DNA of 41,439 nucleotides from Oscillospiraceae bacterium. GTDB taxonomy: Bacteria > Bacillota > Clostridia > Oscillospirales > Ruminococcaceae. Shown here piece by piece: positions 7,112-14,702 of the stretch; position 1 is the first letter of the stretch, and every line of letters begins with the position of its first letter. The notes under the pieces were generated by a model. It worked only from the letters and a program-made list of their open reading frames with translations. It was not told where the DNA came from and made no database searches. The DNA is taken from assembly GCA_022508965.1 (NCBI GenBank), contig JAFLUD010000008.1, positions 1-41,439 of the forward strand, read 5' to 3'. Both the position numbers and the translations under genes were made by a program.

Positions 7112-7741
7112 TCAGACCTGAGCCGCCAGAGAGTTGAGCAGCCTTTCAAGCTCCTCCTCAAGCGAGCTGTGGAACAGCGTGAAGAGTATATCGCAGCTTC
7201 CCAGCAAAAAGAGGTTTTTGTTGTTTACCGAGGCAAGCGCCGGCACATAGCCGTAAATGTATCCTTTGAACCACTCCGCGTCATACGCGGGGACGGGTCT
7301 GCCCATTTTCACCATTCTGCGGATCTCCTCGAAATCGTCCGCTATGACGTTTTCGTAGTTCCCCGCGCCCTTTGCTATCACCAGGTCGTAAATGGTCTTT
7401 ATCTGCTTGTCGTTGAGCGTGCCGCCCTTGGTTTTTATGTTCTTAAGCTCCGGCAGCCGCACCGCGAACGAATACACCATCAGCGACAATACGCGCTCAT
7501 ACTCGGGGGAGTTCATCTCCTTGCAGCGCTCTTTATCCAGCTTTATGCCCGTGTTGTAGAGGCTGGTGGTGTCGATTATATTCTTCAGCGAGATCTTGAA
7601 GATGTCCTTGACGTTTATGTTGTAAAAATCCTTGTCGGCTATCATGTAGATATACTTCACCGCGTTAAACAGGGATACTCCCGCTTTTACCACGGTGTCA
7701 GAAAGCATTGTGAAAGCCGTGCGCTCACTTATGAATTCCAT
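7112..7741 (-). CDS. Protein of unknown function
   Basis: I do not recognise this 209-residue protein. The ATG at 7741 (MEFISERTAFTML) follows CGGAGGAAAATT and is preferred over the track start 22 codons upstream, which lies in the promoter. It has no clear signal peptide. It is mixed helical, with moderately hydrophobic stretches (LFLLGSCDILFTLF near residues 183-196) that look like buried helices more than membrane spans, and it ends in an acidic helix SLEEELERLLNSLAAQV. It has its own TTGCAA-17-TATAAT promoter and a downstream hairpin, so it is probably monocistronic. Composition matches neighbours apart from AT-rich flanks. Confidence 0.75.
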   Translation of the reverse strand: MEFISERTAFTMLSDTVVKAGVSLFNAVKYIYMIADKDFYNINVKDIFKISLKNIIDTTSLYNTGIKLDKERCKEMNSPEYERVLSLMVYSFAVRLPELKNIKTKGGTLNDKQIKTIYDLVIAKGAGNYENVIADDFEEIRRMVKMGRPVPAYDAEWFKGYIYGYVPALASVNNKNLFLLGSCDILFTLFHSSLEEELERLLNSLAAQV

Positions 7742-7775
7742 AATTTTCCTCCGTCCGTTGAAAATCCATACCTTT

Positions 7776-7804
7776 ATTATACAATTTTTTTTCACATTTT
7801 GCAA
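7776..7804 (-). promoter_or_regulatory. Promoter of the unknown gene at 7112
   Basis: On the minus strand, TTGCAA (7804-7799), 17-bp spacer, TATAAT (7781-7776), about 35 bp before the ATG at 7741. Confidence 0.75.
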
Positions 7805-7819
7805 CAAGTTTTCAAAAAT

Positions 7820-7852
7820 TAATTCCCCTTAAAAATCAATAAAGGGGAATTA
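7820..7852. repeat. 11-bp inverted repeat between divergent-orientation units
   Basis: TAATTCCCCTT (7820-7830) and AAGGGGAATTA (7842-7852) form a perfect 11-bp stem with an 11-nt loop. It lies between the azlD stop and the promoter at 7776-7804. It could be a weak terminator for azlCD or an operator for the unknown gene; neither strand has a good T run. Confidence 0.5.
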
Positions 7853-7918
7853 GACAAATTTTGGTATATTGCACAAAATATAGGGTTTGTTTTTGTGGGA
7901 ATCCACAAGCCGATCTTC

Positions 7919-8239
7919 TCACAGCAGCCGCATGATAAGCTCGGTGATGAAAACGCCTCCGCAGGCGCAGACAGCCACCGTCATCAGTCCGCGCTCGAAC
8001 AGCGAGAGCGTTACCGCAACGGCAAAGCCCACAATCGCCGCGGGCAGCATTTCCGCGCTGTAAAATACGGCGGGGATGGTCATTGCCGCCAAAACTGCGT
8101 AGGGAACGTAATACAGGAAGTTCATCACGAATTTCGACTTTATCTTCCTGCGGAACGCGGCGAGCGGCAGCATTCTTATCAGGTACGTCACCAACGCCAT
8201 TACCGCGACGCTTATAAACAAATACAGGGTGTTATTCAT
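7919..8239 (-). CDS. azlD: AzlD family branched-chain amino acid exporter small subunit
   Basis: A 106-residue hydrophobic protein with about four TM segments (for example LYLFISVAVMALVTYLIRMLP and YVPYAVLAAMTIPAVFY). The MALVTYLIRMLPL motif is characteristic of AzlD/YgaH small subunits. Together with AzlC it should export branched-chain amino acids or their toxic analogues. It overlaps azlC by 8 bp and is read second, so translation is probably coupled. It is full length for the family. In Bacillus the pair is controlled by the Lrp-type AzlB; no such gene is adjacent here. Confidence 0.9.
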   Translation of the reverse strand: MNNTLYLFISVAVMALVTYLIRMLPLAAFRRKIKSKFVMNFLYYVPYAVLAAMTIPAVFYSAEMLPAAIVGFAVAVTLSLFERGLMTVAVCACGGVFITELIMRLL

Positions 8240-8948
8240 TTATCGGCTCCTCCTTTATTTCGCGCGGGAATATCAGCGCCCCGAGGGCGGCGGCGATGAC
8301 CGTGCAGATTATCACGGAAATTCCGCTTGAAATAAACCCGAAAACGGGGATGTAATATATCAGGCAGCTGAACAGCGCCGCCGCGGCAACCACCGCAGCC
8401 ACTCCGCGGCTTTTCTTTGAGGGGGGAACGATTATCGCTATGAACATTCCGTAGATGGCGATACCCAACGCGGATTTTATCATATCGGGGAGTATGCTTC
8501 CCAGAAACGCTCCGACTGCCGTGCCGCCGCTCCAGAACAGATACGGAAGAAGTATCAGACCGTACATATACCGCGCGGGAAGCTCGCAGCCCTTTCCGCT
8601 GGCTACCGCGAACACCTCGTCGGTCACGCAGAACGAGGTTATCAGCCTGTGAGCTATGTTATAGCGGCTGTCCAGCTTCTGCGAGAGCGACAGGCTCATC
8701 AATGCGTAGCGCAGGTTGATTATCAGCTGCGCCAGAGCCATTTCCGCATAGCCGCCGCCTGAGGCGATTATCCCTATTCCCGCGACCTGCCCTGCGCTTG
8801 TGACGTTGGTAAGCGAGATGAGTATCGCGGTTATCGGCGGTATCCCCATATTCACCGCCGTTATCCCGAAGGTGAAGGACACCGACAGATATCCCAGCGC
8901 TATCGGCAGTCCGTCCTTTATTCCGTCTTTAAATCTTGGTTTATCCAT
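8232..8948 (-). CDS. azlC: AzlC family branched-chain amino acid exporter large subunit
   Basis: A 238-residue integral membrane protein of the LIV-E (AzlC/YgaZ) family. The N-terminus KDGLPIALGYLSVSFTFGITA, then TSAGQVAGIGIIASGGGYAE, INLRYALMSLSLSQKL and FCVTDEVFAVA, are the conserved blocks. About seven hydrophobic helices are visible. It partners with AzlD, whose gene overlaps it by 8 bp, to move branched-chain amino acids out of the cell. The ATG has GGGGAG upstream and a TTGAAA-17-TAAAAT promoter about 44 bp away. The assignment is secure; substrate range is by family. Confidence 0.92.
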   Translation of the reverse strand: MDKPRFKDGIKDGLPIALGYLSVSFTFGITAVNMGIPPITAILISLTNVTSAGQVAGIGIIASGGGYAEMALAQLIINLRYALMSLSLSQKLDSRYNIAHRLITSFCVTDEVFAVASGKGCELPARYMYGLILLPYLFWSGGTAVGAFLGSILPDMIKSALGIAIYGMFIAIIVPPSKKSRGVAAVVAAAALFSCLIYYIPVFGFISSGISVIICTVIAAALGALIFPREIKEEPINE

Positions 8949-8991
8949 TTTAGCTCCCCGGTGTTTCTAAAAAAATTAATGTGACTTTAGT

Positions 8992-9020
8992 ATTTTATCA
9001 CAATGGGGATTTTTTTTCAA
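8992..9020 (-). promoter_or_regulatory. Promoter of azlCD
   Basis: On the minus strand, TTGAAA (9020-9015), 17-bp spacer, TAAAAT (8997-8992), about 44 bp upstream of the azlC ATG. Confidence 0.65.
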
Positions 9021-9042
9021 GTGAAATTTATACAAAAATATA

Positions 9043-9071
9043 TTGCATTTTACAAAGAATTGTGGTACAAT
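9043..9071 (+). promoter_or_regulatory. Promoter of the uvrC operon
   Basis: TTGCAT (9043-9048), 17-bp spacer, TACAAT (9066-9071). The MITE-like element begins 6 bp downstream, so the transcript would start in or next to the repeat and carry it in the 5' leader. Confidence 0.7.
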
Positions 9072-9076
9072 GTATA

Positions 9077-9235
9077 GGGCATCTCTAAAAACCTTATTTG
9101 AGGAAAAACCGCCAGAGCACGCCGTCTTCTGCGTCAAACCTCCTAGCAAGGCATACAGCCTTGCGTCGTCGGCTTTCCTTGAATCCGACGCACTCTGTCA
9201 ATTTTTCCTTTTCAAATCGGTTTTTAGAGATGCCC
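9077..9235. mobile_element. 159-bp MITE-like element with 17-bp terminal inverted repeats
   Basis: Perfect 17-bp terminal inverted repeats, GGGCATCTCTAAAAACC (9077-9093) and its complement (9219-9235), enclose a 101-bp core (about 9105-9205) homologous to the repeat at 18486-18586. Shared blocks AGCACGCCGTC, GCGTCAA, CTTTCCTTG and CGCACTCTG have identical spacing in both copies. There is no coding capacity and no clear direct target duplication. The 336-bp gap between azlC and uvrC holds this element, two promoters and the uvrC ribosome site, nothing else that I see. Transcribed, it would fold into a long hairpin in the uvrC leader. Confidence 0.85.
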
Positions 9236-9284
9236 CAGTGTATAGTTATAAATACCCGCCGCACCGCCGAGGAGGTAGGATGCT

Positions 9285-11105
9285 TTGAACGAAAAACTGC
9301 CTTTTTTGCGCGATAAGGCGAACCGGCTTCCGCTGGAGCCGGGCGTTTATCTGATGAAGAATTCCGACGGGAAGATAATCTACGTCGGAAAGGCGAAGGC
9401 GCTTAAAAACCGCGTTACGTCGTATTTCCGCTCAAATTCCCAGCATACCGCGAAAACGCTGAAGCTGGTGGATAATATCCGTGACTTCGATTTTATCGTG
9501 ACCGCGAGCGAGCTGGACGCGCTGGTGCTGGAATGCAGTCTCATAAAGCTCCACCAGCCAAAGTACAATATTCTCTTAAAGGACGCCAAGGGCTACAACT
9601 ACATCAAGGTAACGCGAGGGGAATTCCCGAGGATTTCCTACGCGCTCAACACCGACGACAAGAACGCCGATTATATCGGGCCGTTCACAAGCGGATTTAC
9701 CGTAAAGCAGGCGGTCGAGGAGGCAAACGCTATTTTCATGCTGCCCTCCTGCCGAAAGAAATTCCCAAAGGATTTCGGCAAAGAACGCCCCTGCTTGAAT
9801 CACCATATAAAGCGCTGTATGGGAGTTTGCGAGGGGAAAATTTCCTCCGAGGAATATAAGAAGATAATCGACGAGGCGATAGAGTACCTCAAAAACGGCA
9901 GCAAGGCTTCCGTGGAGGAGCTTACCGCGCAGATGGAACAGGCGGCTGAAGATCTCGAATTCGAGAAAGCCGCGCGGCTGCGCGACAGGATCGCTGCCGT
10001 AACACGGCTTACCTCGCAGCAGAAGATCCTCGATTACAAGAAGGAATACGATATCATAGGCGCGGCACAGAACGTCGGAATGGCTTCCGTTGCCGTGATA
10101 AAATACCGCGGCGGACGGCTTGTCGATAAGGAGAATTTCTTTATCGGCGAGGAATATGAGGACGCGGCGATGCGAAGGGATTTTATCCTCAATTATTACT
10201 CCGAGAATGGCGATATCCCAAGGGAGATCTACGTCGACGAGGAATTCGAGGATATGGAGCTTCTCGAACAGCTTCTGCGCGAGCAATCGGGCAGGGCGGT
10301 GAGGTTCGTTATCCCTCAGCGCGGCGAGGGGCTTTCTCAGGCGCTTTTAGCTAAAAAGAACGCGGGGGAATATCTCGCGCTGCGTGTGGGTCGCACGGCA
10401 AAGGAAATTTCCGCGCTGGAGGATCTCAAGACGCTGCTGGGGCTGGAACGCGTTCCCAATATCATAGAAAGCTACGATATTTCCAACTTCGGCGAGACGG
10501 GAATGGTCGGCGGTATGATCGTTTACCGAAACGGCAGACCGTTTAAGGCGGGGTATCGGAAATTCGGCATAAAGACCGTCGCGGGTCAGAACGACTACGC
10601 GTGTATGCAGGAGGTTTTGCGAAGGCGCTTTACGCGGTATCTCGAGGGCGACGAGAGCTTTTCGCCGCTTCCCGATCTGATATTGCTGGATGGCGGCAGG
10701 GGGCATATCTCGGCGGTGGCGGAGGTAATGAACGAGCTTAAGATAGACGTTCCGCTGTTCGGGCTTGTAAAGGACTCCAAGCACCGCACCCGCGCTATCG
10801 CCAAAGAGGGCGGGGAAATCGAGATAAAGTCCAACCGCGCGCTGTTCTCGCTGCTGACGAATATTCAGGACGAGGTGCACAGGTATTCCATAACCTTCCA
10901 GAGAGCAAAGCACAAGCAAAAGACCTACTCGCTGGAGCTTACCGAGGTAAACGGTATCGGCGAGGCTAAGGCGCGGGCATTGCTCAAAGAATTCAAAACA
11001 AAACAGAAAATGAAAGAGGCGACTGTCGAGCAGCTTAGAAAAGCGGCTAAGATAAGCGAAGAAAAGGCGCGGGAGCTTTATGAGTTTATACAGGAAAGGT
11101 TTTAA
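9285..11105 (+). CDS. uvrC: Excinuclease ABC subunit C
   Basis: The dual nuclease of nucleotide excision repair, which cuts both sides of a lesion after UvrA-UvrB recognition. The 606 residues are typical. Domains are the GIY-YIG nuclease (about 15-95; GVYLMKNSDGKIIYVGKAK), a UvrB-interacting UVR motif (about 205-240; AEDLEFEKAARLRDRI), a UvrC RNase H-like nuclease (YDISNFGETGMVGGM, LILLDGGRGH) and C-terminal helix-hairpin-helix repeats (NGIGEAKARALL). The start is a TTG at 9285 behind GAGGAGG. An out-of-frame ATG-CTT-TGA at 9280 sits between the ribosome site and this TTG and overlaps it. It heads an operon with rsmD and coaD. Confidence 0.96.
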   Translation: MNEKLPFLRDKANRLPLEPGVYLMKNSDGKIIYVGKAKALKNRVTSYFRSNSQHTAKTLKLVDNIRDFDFIVTASELDALVLECSLIKLHQPKYNILLKDAKGYNYIKVTRGEFPRISYALNTDDKNADYIGPFTSGFTVKQAVEEANAIFMLPSCRKKFPKDFGKERPCLNHHIKRCMGVCEGKISSEEYKKIIDEAIEYLKNGSKASVEELTAQMEQAAEDLEFEKAARLRDRIAAVTRLTSQQKILDYKKEYDIIGAAQNVGMASVAVIKYRGGRLVDKENFFIGEEYEDAAMRRDFILNYYSENGDIPREIYVDEEFEDMELLEQLLREQSGRAVRFVIPQRGEGLSQALLAKKNAGEYLALRVGRTAKEISALEDLKTLLGLERVPNIIESYDISNFGETGMVGGMIVYRNGRPFKAGYRKFGIKTVAGQNDYACMQEVLRRRFTRYLEGDESFSPLPDLILLDGGRGHISAVAEVMNELKIDVPLFGLVKDSKHRTRAIAKEGGEIEIKSNRALFSLLTNIQDEVHRYSITFQRAKHKQKTYSLELTEVNGIGEAKARALLKEFKTKQKMKEATVEQLRKAAKISEEKARELYEFIQERF

Positions 11106-11117
11106 AAGTTTTTTGTA

Positions 11118-11705
11118 ATGAGAGTTATCACGGGTTCGGCGCGAGGAAGAAAGCTGGTCACCGTCGAGGGCACGGAGGTCGTGCGGCCTACCACCGACAG
11201 GGTAAAGGAAGCTATCTTCAGCGCAATTCAGTTTGAAATAGAGGGAAGAACGGTTCTCGATCTGTTCGCGGGGAGCGGTCAGCTCGGCATTGAGGCGCTG
11301 TCGCGGGGCGCGTCGGAATGCTGGTTTGCAGACAACTCCGCCGCTTCGATAAAGATTGTCCGCGAGAACGTCGAGAGCACGGGGTTCTCCGAGCGTTCGC
11401 ATATCGTAAATATGCCGTTTTCGGCGTTTTTGAGGACTGCGGGGACTAAATTCGGCATAGCGATACTCGACCCGCCTTACGGGCATAGGATAATCCAAAA
11501 GGCGCTTCCGCTTTTGGTTGAGAAAATGGACGAGCGTGGAGTTATCGTCTGCGAGCATGAAAAGGAATGCGTTCTCCCCGAGAGCGTGGGCGAGTTTCAT
11601 TTGGTAAAGATACTGCGTCACGGGAGGATATCGCTTTCGATTTACAGAATCCCCGAAAAAAGCGACGAAAATTCCCCGAAGGACGAGGAAGAGGAGGACG
11701 TATGA
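11118..11705 (+). CDS. rsmD: 16S rRNA (guanine(966)-N(2))-methyltransferase
   Basis: Transfers a methyl group from SAM to N2 of G966 of 16S rRNA in the small subunit. The 195 residues fit the family. The N-terminus MRVITGSARGRKL and RPTTDRVKEAIFSAI are RsmD signatures; the SAM loop is VLDLFAGSGQLGIEAL and the catalytic motif is DPPYG. A short acidic tail rich in Glu follows. It lies 12 bp after uvrC, and its stop overlaps the coaD start by 4 bp. The rsmD-coaD pairing is very common in Firmicutes and supports both calls. Confidence 0.95.
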   Translation: MRVITGSARGRKLVTVEGTEVVRPTTDRVKEAIFSAIQFEIEGRTVLDLFAGSGQLGIEALSRGASECWFADNSAASIKIVRENVESTGFSERSHIVNMPFSAFLRTAGTKFGIAILDPPYGHRIIQKALPLLVEKMDERGVIVCEHEKECVLPESVGEFHLVKILRHGRISLSIYRIPEKSDENSPKDEEEEDV

Positions 11706-12229
11706 AAACCGCAATCTATCCGGGAAGCTTCGACCCCGTTACAAACGGGCATCTGGATATAATAAAGCGCGCGGCTACGATGTTCGACAAGCTGATCGTC
11801 GTGGTGCTTATAAATCCCTTTAAGAATTACAGCTTCACCATTCCCGAGCGCGTAAAGCTGCTTTCGACGGTGACCGAAAATATCCGAAACGTCGAGATCG
11901 ACAGCTATGACGGCTTGCTCGCGGATTATTTCAAGGATCGTCCCGAGATCGACGTTATCGTAAAGGGGCTTCGCGCGACCTCGGATTTTGAATACGAGTT
12001 TCAGATGGCGCACACCAACAAGGATCTGAACCCACGCGCCGAAACGGTGTTCATTCCCGCGAGCGCTACCACGACGTTCATTTCGTCGAGCATGGTAAAG
12101 CAGGTCGCGATGTTCGGAGGGGACTTGTCAAATTATGTTCCGGCGGAAATCCACGGAGAAATAAGCGCTAAGCTCACCGCGGAATTCGCCGAGAAAAAAC
12201 GCCTGGCCGATATAAAACGAAATCAGTGA
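11702..12229 (+). CDS. coaD: Pantetheine-phosphate adenylyltransferase
   Basis: Catalyses the penultimate step of coenzyme A synthesis, joining 4'-phosphopantetheine with ATP to give dephospho-CoA. The ATG at 11702 (MKTAIYPGSFDPVTNGHLD) is chosen over the track start because the nucleotidyltransferase motif PGSFDPVTNGH lies at the family's usual N-terminal position and GAGGAGG precedes it. The second nucleotide-binding motif ISSSMVKQVA corresponds to ISSTxVR. The 175-residue length is normal to slightly long. It overlaps rsmD by 4 bp and is followed closely by the coiled-coil gene at 12250. Confidence 0.96.
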   Translation: MKTAIYPGSFDPVTNGHLDIIKRAATMFDKLIVVVLINPFKNYSFTIPERVKLLSTVTENIRNVEIDSYDGLLADYFKDRPEIDVIVKGLRATSDFEYEFQMAHTNKDLNPRAETVFIPASATTTFISSSMVKQVAMFGGDLSNYVPAEIHGEISAKLTAEFAEKKRLADIKRNQ

Positions 12230-12249
12230 AAGAAAGGATTGCATTGTTT

Positions 12250-12762
12250 ATGGAAAATTCATATTCTATCGAGGAATTGATCGAGCTGCTTGAGGACCTA
12301 ATCAACGAATCCACGCGCGTTCCGTTCAACAAAAAGAGCATGGTCGACGTTGACAAGATGAGCGAGATATTGCAGGATATGCGCATGGCGCTTCCTATGG
12401 AAATTCAGCAGGCGCAGAGAGTCGTTATGGATAAGAATTCCATTATCAGCGAAGCTAAGCGCGAGGCGGAGAGCATTATCCGCAAGGCGGAGCAGCGCCG
12501 CGCCGAGCTTCTCGAGGAGAGCGACATCGTCAAGGAAGCCCGCAGACGCGCTACCGAGATGGTAAGCGCCGAGCAGAATCACTGCACCGATCTTCGCACC
12601 TCCACCAACGAATATGTTGACAAGATGCTTCAGCGCATCGAGGAGCTGCTTGCAAACGACCTCAACCACCTGAAAATTCTCAGAGGCAGCATAAACGGCG
12701 CCCAGAACAGCCTCCAGTCCTCTCAGCCGACCATGCAGCCCATGGAGAAACCGGGAGAATAA
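12250..12762 (+). CDS. Coiled-coil protein, last gene of the uvrC operon
   Basis: A 170-residue, largely helical soluble protein. The ATG at 12250 (MENSYSIEELIELLEDLI) follows AGAAAGGA; the track start is a GTG overlapping the coaD stop. Residues about 65-110 (SEAKREAESIIRKAEQRRAELLEES) have the charged Ala/Glu heptad character of ATP-synthase b/E stalk or DivIVA-like coiled coils, and databases often label such clostridial proteins ATPase-like. There are no nucleotide-binding motifs or TM helices, so I do not assign a function. The Pro/Gln-rich tail is probably disordered. A strong terminator follows at 12781. Confidence 0.75.
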   Translation: MENSYSIEELIELLEDLINESTRVPFNKKSMVDVDKMSEILQDMRMALPMEIQQAQRVVMDKNSIISEAKREAESIIRKAEQRRAELLEESDIVKEARRRATEMVSAEQNHCTDLRTSTNEYVDKMLQRIEELLANDLNHLKILRGSINGAQNSLQSSQPTMQPMEKPGE

Positions 12763-12780
12763 CAGTTCACAGAAAAAATA

Positions 12781-12806
12781 ACACGGTATCTGAAACGATA
12801 CCGTGT
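12781..12806. terminator. Bidirectional intrinsic terminator
   Basis: A 10-bp perfect stem ACACGGTATC/GATACCGTGT with a TGAAAC loop is followed by GTTTTTG on the plus strand and by TATTTTTT on the minus strand. It ends both the uvrC operon and the convergent UPF0210 unit. Confidence 0.93.
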
Positions 12807-12817
12807 GTTTTTGTATG

Positions 12818-14179
12818 TTAGTTTTTGAGGCTTTGAAGCGGGGCGGGAATTCTTCCGCCGCGCGAGATGAACTTCGCAGACGAGAACGGGCTTACCTTCA
12901 TCACGGGACCGCTTCCGAACAGTCCGCCGAATTCCAGCGTGTCGCCCTCCTTCATTCCGATAGCGGGAATAACGCGCACGGCGGTGGTCTTGCTGTTTAC
13001 CATTCCGATCGCCGCTTCGTCGGCGATTATCGCGGAGATGGTGTCGGCGGGGGTGTCTCCCGGAATAACTATCATATCCAGTCCCACCGAGCAGACAGCC
13101 GTCATCGCTTCCAGCTTTTCGAGCGACAGCGCGCCGCGGTTCGCCGCGTCGATCATTCCCGCGTCCTCGGAAACGGGAATAAACGCTCCCGAAAGTCCGC
13201 CGACGTGCGAGGAAGCCATTACGCCGCCCTTTTTCACCGCGTCGTTTAACATCGCGAGGCAGGCGGTCGTTCCGTGAGCGCCGCAGCTTTCAAGACCTAT
13301 TTCCTCGAGAATATGCGCTACCGAGTCGCCCACGGCGGGTGTGGGAGCCAGCGACAGATCGACTATCCCGAACGGAACTCCCAGGCGCTTTGAAGCTTCA
13401 GTCCCGACCAGCTGTCCCATTCTCGTTATTTTGAACGCGGTTTTCTTGATAACGTCCGCGATCTCGCTGATATTCGCGTCGGGGTGCTTCGCCAGCGCCG
13501 CGCGTACAACTCCCGGTCCCGAAACGCCGACGTTTATCTCGGTGTCGTATTCGCCCACGCCGTGGAACGCTCCCGCCATGAACGGGTTGTCCTCGGGGGC
13601 GTTGCAGAACACGACTATCTTCGCCGCGCCGAAGCAGTGGTTGTCGGCGGTCTTCTCGGAGGCTTCGCGGATTATCCGACCCATCATCGCTACCGCGTCC
13701 ATGTTTATTCCGGCTTTTGTGGAACCGATATTCACCGAAGAACACACGTTTGTCGTCTCCGCGAGGGCTTCGGGTATGGATTCGATAAGCTCCTTATCGC
13801 CCGCCGAAAAGCCCTTGTGGACCAGCGCGGAATATCCGCCGATGTAGTTTACTCCCGTGCCTTCGGCTACGCGCTGGAGCGTTCTCGCGAACTTCACGGG
13901 GGACTGCTTGGTCGCCGCCGAAACGATTGATATGGGCGTTACGGAAATGCGCTTGTTGATTATCGGGATACCGTACTGCTTTTCGATGTCCTCGCCTGTT
14001 TTTACGAGATTTTCAGCGCGCCGCATCATTTTCTCGTAAACCTTTTCGCAGGCGCGGTCTATGTCGCTGTCAATGCAGTCTATCAGAGAAATTCCCATCG
14101 TTATCGTTCGGATATCGAGGTTCTCCTCCTGTATCATCTTTATTGTCTCGAGTATGTCGCCTGTGTTCAACATTCCCAT
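12818..14179 (-). CDS. UPF0210 (PFL/DUF711) family protein
   Basis: A 453-residue protein of the UPF0210 family, structurally related to pyruvate formate-lyase-like folds, with no firmly established activity. The N-terminus [27 protein letters not shown] and the internal [23 protein letters not shown] and [26 protein letters not shown] blocks are conserved features. The glycyl-radical motif of true PFL is not visible, so enzymatic PFL activity is unlikely. The ATG is chosen with AAGGAG 8 bp upstream. It is 39 bp downstream of the ACT-domain gene; this pairing recurs widely in bacteria, which suggests the ACT protein regulates it. Confidence 0.92.
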   Translation of the reverse strand: MGMLNTGDILETIKMIQEENLDIRTITMGISLIDCIDSDIDRACEKVYEKMMRRAENLVKTGEDIEKQYGIPIINKRISVTPISIVSAATKQSPVKFARTLQRVAEGTGVNYIGGYSALVHKGFSAGDKELIESIPEALAETTNVCSSVNIGSTKAGINMDAVAMMGRIIREASEKTADNHCFGAAKIVVFCNAPEDNPFMAGAFHGVGEYDTEINVGVSGPGVVRAALAKHPDANISEIADVIKKTAFKITRMGQLVGTEASKRLGVPFGIVDLSLAPTPAVGDSVAHILEEIGLESCGAHGTTACLAMLNDAVKKGGVMASSHVGGLSGAFIPVSEDAGMIDAANRGALSLEKLEAMTAVCSVGLDMIVIPGDTPADTISAIIADEAAIGMVNSKTTAVRVIPAIGMKEGDTLEFGGLFGSGPVMKVSPFSSAKFISRGGRIPAPLQSLKN

Positions 14180-14218
14180 TGATGTATCTCCTTAATTTCG
14201 TATTTTGATAGAACAAGC

Positions 14219-14488
14219 TCAGATCTTGTGCATGGAGTTGAAGATGTCCTCGTGCATAACGTGCACCTGAAGATTCATCTCGGTGCCAGCTTTTTTGAGC
14301 TTATCGGCAAAATCAATATAATCAATGCTCAGATTGGTAATTTCAATAAGCATCGTCATCGCGAACAGATCCTGCATTATCGTCTGGGTAACGTCCATGA
14401 CGTTCGCTTTGTATTCCGCGCAGATACCGCTCACCTTCGCGAGTATTCCGACGGTGTCCTTTCCTATAACCGCAACCACTGCTCTCAT
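14219..14488 (-). CDS. ACT domain-containing protein (UPF0237)
   Basis: An 89-residue stand-alone ACT domain: MRAVVAVIGKDTVGILAKVSGICAEYKANVMDV is the beta-alpha-beta start, with the ligand-contacting Gly-Ile at the first turn. ACT domains bind amino acids and control partner proteins. The gene has a strong GGAGGAATT site and precedes the UPF0210 gene, its usual neighbour, by 39 bp. The ligand is unknown. It resembles GcvR-like regulators in fold but is half their length. A TATAAT element lies at 14563. Confidence 0.92.
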   Translation of the reverse strand: MRAVVAVIGKDTVGILAKVSGICAEYKANVMDVTQTIMQDLFAMTMLIEITNLSIDYIDFADKLKKAGTEMNLQVHVMHEDIFNSMHKI

Positions 14489-14562
14489 AATTCCTCCTGT
14501 TCTGCGGTCAAAATGTATAAAAATATTGCCCGCAAATGTTGTTTTTTTATATCTTCTTCTCT

Positions 14563-14591
14563 ATTATACTAAAAAATTTTAAAAAAGTAAA
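14563..14591 (-). promoter_or_regulatory. Candidate promoter of the ACT/UPF0210 operon
   Basis: On the minus strand, TTTACT (14591-14586), 17-bp spacer, TATAAT (14568-14563). The -10 is perfect and the -35 poor. The surrounding DNA is very AT-rich, which raises the chance of a false match. Confidence 0.5.
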
Positions 14592-14599
14592 TCTATTCC

Positions 14600-14628
14600 T
14601 AGACAAATTTAAAATTTTGTGATAAAAT
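14600..14628 (+). promoter_or_regulatory. Candidate promoter of the long plus-strand operon
   Basis: TAGACA (14600-14605), 17-bp spacer, TAAAAT (14623-14628), about 75 bp before the PHP-domain gene. It lies back to back with the ACT promoter. Downstream genes to rsmE are closely spaced and may share it. Confidence 0.55.
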
Positions 14629-14702
14629 AATAAAAGTAGGGTAATGTTTGGTTTGTTTTATGTGTATTTTTAAAAAAGTTCAGAAAGAGAAGGATGTAAA
14701 AA

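Noticed and set aside
9071-9244. TGTATA on both sides of the uvrC-leader element as a target-site duplication
   Set aside because: The right copy is separated from the element end by CAG, so the copies are not at equivalent positions; probably coincidence.
10347-11714. 455-codon minus-strand ORF opposite uvrC and rsmD
   Set aside because: Antisense shadow of two certain genes; low-complexity Arg/Leu-rich translation with no domain, ribosome site or promoter.
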